A stretch of 38,393 bases of DNA from Lachnospiraceae bacterium (lineage in GTDB: Bacteria; Bacillota; Clostridia; Lachnospirales; Lachnospiraceae). The stretch spans positions 1-38,393 of the forward strand of contig JAFQBM010000012.1 in NCBI GenBank assembly GCA_017399685.1, given 5' to 3'. A program made the position numbers and the translations under genes. This document shows, piece after piece, positions 1 through 6,137 of this stretch. Positions within the stretch are counted from its first letter, which is position 1, and every line of letters starts with the position of its first letter. The notes under the pieces were generated by a model. That model did not search any database. It saw only the letters and a program-made list of their open reading frames with translations, and was not told where the DNA came from.

Positions 1-64
1 ATGGTATCCGAAAGAATCACAAGAATAAATACAAAAAGCTATATCACAAGAAAGGATAAACAAC

Positions 65-1162
65 TTGAAATACATAAAAAAATTTTTGAAAGAATGTTTC
101 AGATACAAACTTTCCGGATTTTCTATGGTTGCCTGTCTTAGTTTATCTATGCTAGCGGCCTATTATGGAATTACTATATTTAATAATCTTTATTATGAAC
201 ATAAAGAACAAACCGAATATCAGTACCAATATACTACAACCTTTAACTGTATGGCAAAAGAACTATCAGAGTTACCCTCTTTGCCGGAAAATATAAATTG
301 TAATCTAAAAATTACAAACTATGAAATGTATCTATCCGATACAAATACCACAAACCTGGTTCATATTGCCCTTCATTCTAAAAACGAAAACTGGCCTTTG
401 GTTTCCGGATATTATCCAAATAAAAAAGAAAGAAATGAAACTGAGAACCCCATATTAATTGGTCAGGCATTTTTAGAATATACCTATGAAGAAAATGGAA
501 ATCGATATTATGATATATTTGATGATAAATATAAAGTTGTCGGTGTATTCGGTTCAAAAAACAGTGTGGCTTATGACTACTACATCGTGCTATATGCAGA
601 TTCTTTAGGTGAAAAAACTAAAAAAATGATGGAAGAAAATGAATTTATGAGTAGCTATAATATGATTTTAGAAAGTAATACGGAAGATACAGATGTTATT
701 TTTCAATCCTATATCAAAAACAATTATGCTGCAAGCATAAGCGCTCATGAATCATATTTCAATGCTTCTGCTGCACCTATATACAATGAAAAAGAATTCT
801 GCATTATCATATATCTTTTTTGTTTTATTTGCATTGCAATTATAATGAAATTTTGGATGGTTCAACGTTCTCATGAAATGCAGGTTTGCAAAGCATTCGG
901 TTATAGCAATCGAAAGGTAATATTACGATTACTACGTTCCTTTGGATGTATGATGTTATTTAGTCTTATAGTATTTAGCATATGTTGTAGTACTATTAAC
1001 TTTATACTAAAAGATTCTCTAAAAGAATACCATTTGGAATTTTCCTGGAATATTTTAATACCTTACTTTGCAGTATTTTTCATTGCTGTTTTAGTGGTCA
1101 GCATCAAACCTGTTTATGTGCTTATCACTAAGAGTATTGCAAGTAGTTTACACGAAGGATAA
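65..1162 (+). CDS. FtsX-like ABC transporter permease, copy 1 permease 1
   Basis: This 365-residue membrane protein has one N-terminal membrane segment (about residues 18-40), a long extracytoplasmic region (about 45-255) and three C-terminal membrane segments (about 260-280, 300-325, 335-360). That is the MacB/FtsX permease layout. The start is a TTG preceded by AGAAAGGA, and the same N-terminus is found in the copy 2 relative, which starts with ATG. A second permease and an ATPase follow, so the three probably form one exporter or sensing transporter, such as those used for peptide or lipid export and antimicrobial-peptide resistance. The substrate cannot be read from the sequence. The family call is firm; the function is inference. 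Confidence 0.8.
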   Translation: MKYIKKFLKECFRYKLSGFSMVACLSLSMLAAYYGITIFNNLYYEHKEQTEYQYQYTTTFNCMAKELSELPSLPENINCNLKITNYEMYLSDTNTTNLVHIALHSKNENWPLVSGYYPNKKERNETENPILIGQAFLEYTYEENGNRYYDIFDDKYKVVGVFGSKNSVAYDYYIVLYADSLGEKTKKMMEENEFMSSYNMILESNTEDTDVIFQSYIKNNYAASISAHESYFNASAAPIYNEKEFCIIIYLFCFICIAIIMKFWMVQRSHEMQVCKAFGYSNRKVILRLLRSFGCMMLFSLIVFSICCSTINFILKDSLKEYHLEFSWNILIPYFAVFFIAVLVVSIKPVYVLITKSIASSLHEG

Positions 1163-1255
1163 AGTTGAAAGAAATTAACAATAGAAAGGAAAAGTGCAAA
1201 TTGCCCATACTTTCAACTTGTTTATTAGGGCAGTTTCGCAAGCTTGCTTGTGAAA
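1162..1255 (+). repeat. Nested inverted repeats between permease 1 and permease 2
   Basis: AAGTTGAAAG (1162-1171) and CTTTCAACTT (1210-1219) are perfect 10-base inverted repeats. They interleave with TGCAAATTGCCC / GGGCAGTTTCGCA (about 1196-1240) and with TTTCGCAAGC / GCTTGTGAAA (about 1234-1255). The repeats could fold in mutually exclusive ways in the mRNA just before permease 2. The corresponding gap in copy 2 does not contain them. Confidence 0.5.
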
Positions 1256-1270
1256 TGCATGGGTACAAAA

Positions 1271-2506
1271 ATGAACCTTAAAAACAGTATACATTTTAGT
1301 TTCATGCATCTATATAACAAAAAATCCATCTTTATCTTGTCTTCCATCATAATGTTGGTAGGCATCATTGTAACCTATAATATTTTTTGCATTTATTTTT
1401 CTACTCACAAAAGTATAATAAAAACAAGGGAAATTTTTGGCGAAGAACGGAATCATCTTTACAAAATGAATTCCGGATATACCGTCCCGGATTATCATTA
1501 TTATGAAAACTACCGTGATTTCTTAATAGAACTAAAAGCAACATATCCTATAAGTATATATGAAACTACATCCTTAAATTTTGAAGGTAACAACCGCTCT
1601 GCTTTGTTAAATCACTTGCAGCAAAATTTAAGCTGGACCGACTTCCAACAAAGCAGTAGCTCAATACCCATATTAAAAATTGATAACGAATTGCTCCGTA
1701 CCGTTGATATTCGCACTGAAAACAATGAAGTTTTACAATTAGGAACGAGAGATGACCGAGTTGAAGTGGCTGTGGGTTCTTTTTATAAAGATGTACTCCA
1801 GATTGGAGATACTTTCGAGGATAAGATAACCGGAAAAAAGTATATCATCACTTCTTTTTTAGATACAAACCAGGAATGGATTTCCGCTGGAATATATAAC
1901 TCAGAAATCATCTCTTTGGATTTGTATTTTATTACATCCATTGATTTAAAAGATTATACTGATTTTAGCTGTATGGTTTATACAGACAATATATACGTCT
2001 CCTTAGCCCCTGAAGAAGCTAATACTAAAATAAAAGAAATTGAAAATTTAGCAAAAAACAACGACATTTACATAGATATTGTTTCCTTCAAAGAAAACGA
2101 AGCATCTAATATATCAGAAAATAAAACCTTATATAATTTGAGTTTTCTACTTTCAATTATTATGTTTATCACCGTATTTGTTGTTATAGGAATTATGGCT
2201 ATTTTATCCTGGATGTTTGACTATCATGATATTGGTATTCTCTATGCAAACGGATTTACTGATTCCGATATCCGAAATATTATCCTACATGAAAATTTAT
2301 TTAAAATGGTATTTCCGCTTATGCTTTCCTATGGCTATCTACTATCATCCATGTCCGACTCCGGTCTGGACAAATCCTATTCATTACTAATATACGGTGT
2401 CATCATTTTCATTTATGCTGTTGAAATGATTTTATGTTCTTACCTTTCTTATCGCTTTATTAGAAAATATGCACCAATTCGATTACTTGGAGGAGAAGGA
2501 ATATGA
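1271..2506 (+). CDS. FtsX-like ABC transporter permease, copy 1 permease 2
   Basis: A permease of about 411 residues with an N-terminal membrane segment (about 19-42), a large extracytoplasmic domain and three C-terminal membrane segments. The start at ATG 1271 is chosen because the protein then aligns from its first residue with the copy 2 relative (MNLKNSIHF against MKLRNSIHF). In-frame upstream starts exist at 1244 (TTG), 1250 (GTG) and 1259 (ATG), and no strong ribosome binding site decides between them. The stop overlaps the ATPase start by 4 bases (ATGA), so translation is probably coupled. The extracytoplasmic part differs strongly from copy 2, whereas the last 115 or so residues are nearly identical. 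Confidence 0.8.
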   Translation: MNLKNSIHFSFMHLYNKKSIFILSSIIMLVGIIVTYNIFCIYFSTHKSIIKTREIFGEERNHLYKMNSGYTVPDYHYYENYRDFLIELKATYPISIYETTSLNFEGNNRSALLNHLQQNLSWTDFQQSSSSIPILKIDNELLRTVDIRTENNEVLQLGTRDDRVEVAVGSFYKDVLQIGDTFEDKITGKKYIITSFLDTNQEWISAGIYNSEIISLDLYFITSIDLKDYTDFSCMVYTDNIYVSLAPEEANTKIKEIENLAKNNDIYIDIVSFKENEASNISENKTLYNLSFLLSIIMFITVFVVIGIMAILSWMFDYHDIGILYANGFTDSDIRNIILHENLFKMVFPLMLSYGYLLSSMSDSGLDKSYSLLIYGVIIFIYAVEMILCSYLSYRFIRKYAPIRLLGGEGI

Positions 2507-3168
2507 TAAAAATATGTGGCATGAATAAAACATATAAAGGAACAGATTTTGAAGTAAAAGCATTAAAAGATATTACTCTTACCATAGAAGATGGAGAATT
2601 CGTAGCAATCATGGGAGAATCTGGATGCGGAAAAACCACCTTGTTAAACTGTATCGGTTTAATGGATACCTTTGATAGTGGTGAATATTATCTAAATGAT
2701 ACTGCCATCCATACCCTTCCAAAACGGAAAATGGATGGGATACGAAAAGATAACATCAGTTTTATCTTCCAACACTATGAATTAATGCGAAACTACACTA
2801 TATATGAAAATCTGGAAATCCCATTACTAGCAAAAAATACAAAAAGGAAAGAAAGAAAAAAACTGATTTTAGATTATGCAAAGCGATTAGAAATCGATGA
2901 ACTGTTAACCAAATACCCCTATCAGATTTCTGGCGGTCAACAACAAAGAGCCGCCATCGTAAGAGCCATGGTTGCAGACAATTCCGTGATTCTTGCAGAC
3001 GAACCTACCGGTGCATTAGATTCCCGTAATTCCAAGGAATTCATGAATCATATGCTTATGCTGAAAGAATTGAAAAAAACTATTATTATGGTGACTCACG
3101 ATGAAAAGATTGCAAGGTACAGTGACCGAGTCATTTATTTAAAAGATGGAGAAATCATAGATTCTTAG
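2503..3168 (+). CDS. ABC transporter ATP-binding protein, MacB/LolD type
   Basis: A complete 221-residue ABC ATPase. Walker A GESGCGKTT is at about residues 38-46, the Q-loop Gln at 90 (FIFQ), the signature ISGGQ at 142-146, Walker B VILADEP at 162-168 with Glu167, and the switch His at 199 (VTHD). The IFQ...N and SGGQQQR patterns are typical of the MacB/LolD/FtsE group, which energises FtsX-like permeases. It overlaps permease 2 by 4 bases and closes the three-gene operon. The copy 2 counterpart is destroyed, so this may be the only ATPase able to serve the surviving copy 2 permease as well (inference). Confidence 0.93.
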   Translation: MIKICGMNKTYKGTDFEVKALKDITLTIEDGEFVAIMGESGCGKTTLLNCIGLMDTFDSGEYYLNDTAIHTLPKRKMDGIRKDNISFIFQHYELMRNYTIYENLEIPLLAKNTKRKERKKLILDYAKRLEIDELLTKYPYQISGGQQQRAAIVRAMVADNSVILADEPTGALDSRNSKEFMNHMLMLKELKKTIIMVTHDEKIARYSDRVIYLKDGEIIDS

Positions 3169-3188
3169 CATATAACAAACATATTTCA

Positions 3189-3223
3189 TTTCAGACTGCC
3201 ACAACATTGGTGACAGTCTGAAA
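3189..3223. terminator. Hairpin between convergent ABC and LytTR genes
   Basis: TTTCAGACTG (3189-3198) pairs perfectly with CAGTCTGAAA (3214-3223) around a 15-base loop. It sits just after the ATPase gene and in front of the end of the convergent regulator. There is no strong T-run on either side, so it is a weak or atypical terminator. Confidence 0.5.
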
Positions 3224-3281
3224 CAATCATATTACTATGCTTAATAGATTGATTACATATCTTAAGATAATTTATTCTATC

Positions 3282-4007
3282 CTACAACACGGATTCCAGA
3301 TGCAAACGATAACTTCTTCCTACTGGTATCATCCATTCCCCTAATTGTATATATTGACACGCTTTATCATAATTATCTATATATTTTCTATTTATGATAG
3401 CCCCTCGGTGGCATTGAACAAAATCTGAACCTAATACTTTTAAGATTTTTTCTAATGTATACTCCCGTGTAACAACACTTCCATTACTTGTATGAATAAT
3501 TAAAGTATGATTTTTCGCTTCTATAGTATAAATATCATTTATCATAATTTTATGACGAATACGATTCGTATCCACAAGCTCAAAAAAATCATTATCATCA
3601 CATTCTAAATATCCCGTAATTGACATTTGTTCAAGTTCAAATAATAGTTGTTCTGGAAAAATCGGTTTTTCGATATAGTTATAACAATGAATTTCAGACA
3701 ACGCGTAAAAGTATCCCTCTGAAAACCCCGATAAAAAAATAATGGGAGTTTTATAATAAACAGAATATTTTCTTGTTTCTTTTGCAAGTTCAAAACCACC
3801 CTTATCTCCCATCACGTTCGATAATTTTACATCAAACAAAAACAAATTATAAAAACATCCTGAGCAAACAGAATCTTCCAACAACATTTTTCCATTTTCA
3901 AAATTTAATGAAGTTTCTACTATCCAATCTGGATATCTTTCACATATGGTTTCTTTCAACATTTCAAGCTGAAAAAAATTATCTTCTACAATTAACACAC
4001 GATTCAT
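3282..4007 (-). CDS. LytTR-family response regulator
   Basis: A 241-residue two-domain regulator. Residues 1-125 form a receiver domain, with acidic residues Glu8/Asp9, phospho-acceptor Asp59 in LFLFDVKL, and Lys114 in the IEKP loop. Residues of about 150-240 match the LytTR DNA-binding domain, including the FVQCHRGAIINRKYI segment. A GGGAG ribosome binding site lies 7 bases before ATG 4007. LytTR regulators often control peptide-sensing, bacteriocin or ABC-transporter genes. This one lies between two copies of an ABC module, convergent with copy 1 and divergent from copy 2. No GHKL histidine kinase partner is adjacent within the window. A remnant of a closely related regulator lies at 6027-6137. 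Confidence 0.9.
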   Translation of the reverse strand: MNRVLIVEDNFFQLEMLKETICERYPDWIVETSLNFENGKMLLEDSVCSGCFYNLFLFDVKLSNVMGDKGGFELAKETRKYSVYYKTPIIFLSGFSEGYFYALSEIHCYNYIEKPIFPEQLLFELEQMSITGYLECDDNDFFELVDTNRIRHKIMINDIYTIEAKNHTLIIHTSNGSVVTREYTLEKILKVLGSDFVQCHRGAIINRKYIDNYDKACQYIQLGEWMIPVGRSYRLHLESVL

Positions 4008-4138
4008 CTTGTATCTCCCATTTATTCATTCTCTCTTTTATTGATAGAACTACCTGTTTCATTGAATCTGCTTCTGTGTTGTATGTCCTATCTTCAATAG
4101 TATTAGTATAATCAATTCCAGTTTTTTTTCAATATATT

Positions 4139-4173
4139 TTGCTTAAATTGTCGATTTTCTTGTTTAAATTGTC
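4139..4173 (+). promoter_or_regulatory. Candidate LytTR operator: paired 14-base direct repeats
   Basis: TTGCTTAAATTGTC (4139-4152) and TTGTTTAAATTGTC (4160-4173) differ at one base and start 21 bp apart, two helical turns. Paired direct repeats with this period are the hallmark of LytTR-family binding sites (AgrA, ComE, BlpR type). Read on the other strand, the core GACAATTTAA resembles the AgrA half-site ACA(G/A)TTAAG. The site lies between the regulator gene and the copy 2 ABC operon, about 130 bp before the latter and 132 bp before the former. Confidence 0.6.
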
Positions 4174-4302
4174 AAATAAAATTTCATTCTCCCATTTATA
4201 TGCCACCTATTATTTCACAAACTCTTTAGAAAAAGGAGTTACATGGGAGTCCTTACAGTCAAAACATTAGCTTAAGATATACTTAACTGGAGGAATACTC
4301 AT

Positions 4303-4542
4303 ATGAAATATTTGAAAAAGTTTTTTCGGCAATGTTTTCGATATAAACTTTCCGGCGTATCTATGGTAGCTTGTCTCATTATATCCATGCTGGCTGCATA
4401 CTATGGTATTACCATATTTAATAACATATATTATGAGCATAAGGAATCCACAGAATATGCTTATCAATACACCACGACTTTTAACTGTAACGTGGATAGT
4501 CTTTCAGAACTGCCCTCCTTACCGGACAAGGATAGCGCATGA
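4303..4542 (+). pseudogene. Truncated FtsX-like permease, copy 2 permease 1
   Basis: The 79 codons reproduce the first 75 or so residues of the 365-residue copy 1 permease 1 (shared stretches include SMLAAYYGITIFNN and YQYTTTFNC), then end at a stop after SELPSLPDKDSA. The whole extracytoplasmic domain and the three C-terminal membrane segments are missing, and the next gene begins 27 bases later. The start keeps a good ribosome binding site (GGAGG before ATG 4303). The simplest reading is an internal deletion of roughly 290 codons. The single-membrane-span product cannot work as a permease. Confidence 0.85.
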
Positions 4543-4569
4543 AAAGATTTATGGAAAGGGAGTGTAAGT

Positions 4570-5808
4570 TTGAAACTAAGAAACAGTATACATTTTGGCT
4601 TAATGCATTTACATAATAAAAAATCCATTTTTATCTTGTCCTCCATTATTCTGCTAGTAGGAATTATTGTAACCTATCATATATTCAGCATCTATTTTTC
4701 TGTTTATAAAGAGGTATTGGAAACAAGAAAAGTTTTTGGAGATAATAGAGAAAATCTCTATAAAATAAATTCAGCCTATATTACCACTAATTTTGTCTAT
4801 TATGAAACATATCATGATTTTTTAATGGAATTAAGAAAATACTATGATATTGGTATCTACGAATGTACTTCCCTTTCTATAGAAAGTGGCTGTAGTTCCG
4901 CGATAAAAGAGCATATCAGCCAGAATTTGAACCAAACTGGCACCAATCAAAACCTTGTATCCATTCCTGTTGTAAAAATTGACAATGAATTAGTTCAGAC
5001 AGTTGGTATTCGCACGGATGATAATAAAACTTTACAATTAAAGATTAGAGAGGATGGACAAATCGAAGTAGCTGCCGGCTCCTTTTATAAAGAGGTTGTA
5101 AATATCGGAGATACCTTTGAAAATCCACATACCGGTAAAAAATATATCATAACTTCTTTTTTAGAAGAAGGGCAGGAATGGATTCCTGCTTCAATCTATA
5201 ACAATACAATAATATCCTTAGATACCTATTTTTTGACTCCTTTCGACTTACAAGAATATACCGATTTTAGCTGTGCAGTTTATGTTAATAACGTATATCT
5301 GACTTTAAATCCCGCTGAGGCAAAAGAACAAATAAATAAAATAGAAACTCTGGCAGAAAAGAATAATATCTTTATCGACATTGTTTCCTATAAAGAGAAT
5401 GAACAGGAACATATTGCACATAACAAATCCGTATATGACTTAAGCCTTCTGCTTTCCATTATTATGTTCATTACTGTGTTTGTAGTCATAGGAATTATGG
5501 CTATTTTATCATGGATGTTTGACTATCATGATATCGGTATCCTCTATGCAAACGGATTTACCGATTCCGATATCCGAAACATTATCCTACATGAAAATTT
5601 ATTTAAAATGGTATTTCCGCTTATGCTTTCCTATGGATATCTATTATCATCCATGTCCAACTCCGGTCTGGACAAATCCTATTCATTACTAATATACGGT
5701 GTCATCATTTTCATCTATACCGTGGAAATGGTTTTATGCTCTTACCTTTCTTACCGTTTTATCAGAAGATATGCACCAATTCGATTATTAGGAGGCGAAG
5801 GAATATGA
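4570..5808 (+). CDS. FtsX-like ABC transporter permease, copy 2 permease 2
   Basis: An intact 412-residue paralogue of the protein at 1271-2506. It starts with TTG after GGGAGTG. It has one N-terminal membrane segment, a large extracytoplasmic domain and three C-terminal membrane segments. The extracytoplasmic domain is only moderately similar to copy 1, but from residue 295 or so (SIIMFITVFVVIG onward) the two proteins differ at only about four positions, and the DNA is nearly identical as well. Its own permease 1 and ATPase partners are broken, so it is either an orphan or borrows the copy 1 subunits (inference). The reading frame shows no damage, which argues for retained function or very recent loss of the partners. 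Confidence 0.85.
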   Translation: MKLRNSIHFGLMHLHNKKSIFILSSIILLVGIIVTYHIFSIYFSVYKEVLETRKVFGDNRENLYKINSAYITTNFVYYETYHDFLMELRKYYDIGIYECTSLSIESGCSSAIKEHISQNLNQTGTNQNLVSIPVVKIDNELVQTVGIRTDDNKTLQLKIREDGQIEVAAGSFYKEVVNIGDTFENPHTGKKYIITSFLEEGQEWIPASIYNNTIISLDTYFLTPFDLQEYTDFSCAVYVNNVYLTLNPAEAKEQINKIETLAEKNNIFIDIVSYKENEQEHIAHNKSVYDLSLLLSIIMFITVFVVIGIMAILSWMFDYHDIGILYANGFTDSDIRNIILHENLFKMVFPLMLSYGYLLSSMSNSGLDKSYSLLIYGVIIFIYTVEMVLCSYLSYRFIRRYAPIRLLGGEGI

Positions 5809-5961
5809 TAAAAATATGTGGCATGAATAAAACATATAAATCATATGCTTATGCTGAAAGAAATAAAAAAGACCTTTATTATGGTGACTCACGATGAAAA
5901 GATTGCAAAGTACAGTGACCGAATCATTTATTTGAAAGACGGACAAATCATAGAATCTTGA
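5805..5961 (+). pseudogene. Internally deleted ABC ATPase, copy 2
   Basis: The first 36 bases (MIKICGMNKTYK) are identical to the ATPase at 2503, then the sequence jumps to the end of that gene (copy 1 position 3048 onward) and follows it to the stop (…VIYLKDG.IIES). Aligned with copy 1, 509 bp corresponding to 2539-3047 are missing. This removes Walker A, Q-loop, signature and Walker B and shifts the frame, so translation from the ATG stops after about 30 codons. The clean junction shows a simple deletion. It keeps the ATGA overlap with the preceding permease. Confidence 0.9.
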
Positions 5962-5975
5962 TTGCATAAACAAAA

Positions 5976-6028
5976 ACAGAGACCGCCGAAATAGTAAACT
6001 ACTTTTTTCAAACGGTCTTTTGTTTTTT
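5976..6028 (+). terminator. Terminator of the copy 2 ABC operon
   Basis: ACAGAGACCG (5976-5985) pairs with CGGTCTTTTGT (6013-6023) and is followed by a run of six T. The loop is long (27 bases). It follows the ATPase remnant directly. Confidence 0.65.
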
Positions 6029-6137
6029 ATCCCTTTAGAGTATGAATGTTCTCCACTAAATATCCTGTATACAGCATCTGTTCCATTTGAAATAGTATAT
6101 CCTCTGGTACAAATGGTTTCATACTATAATGATAACA
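6027..6137 (-). pseudogene. Remnant of a second LytTR response regulator
   Basis: Read on the minus strand, this frame gives CYHYSMKPFVPEDILF followed by QMEQMLYTGYLVEN and a stop a few codons later. It aligns with residues 108-137 or so of the intact regulator at 3282-4007 (CYNYIEKPIFPEQLLF, ELEQMSITGYLECD), including the receiver-domain KP loop. Nothing upstream of the Cys codon and nothing of the LytTR DNA-binding domain remains. The remnant overlaps the last 14 bases of the histidine kinase gene in another frame. Its position, convergent with copy 2, mirrors that of the intact regulator relative to copy 1. Confidence 0.75.

Noticed and set aside
1-64. A frame starting with ATG at base 1, and two short frames ending at 28 and 59, possibly the 3' end of an upstream gene
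   Set aside because: Too little sequence to decide a frame; the ATG at base 1 continues into the permease gene in a wrong frame and ends soon after.
3773-4111. A 112-codon plus-strand frame overlapping the LytTR regulator
   Set aside because: It is antisense to a well-supported gene, has no ribosome binding site and a low-complexity composition typical of shadow frames.
4018-4125. Minus-strand frame upstream of the LytTR regulator that could be the tail of a kinase partner (…TNTIEDRTYNTEADSM…)
   Set aside because: No start codon near its beginning, only about 45 codons, no recognisable kinase motif and it runs out of frame into the regulator.
5788-5973. Antisense frame over the ATPase remnant
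   Set aside because: Shadow frame in AT-rich sequence with no start signal or family resemblance.
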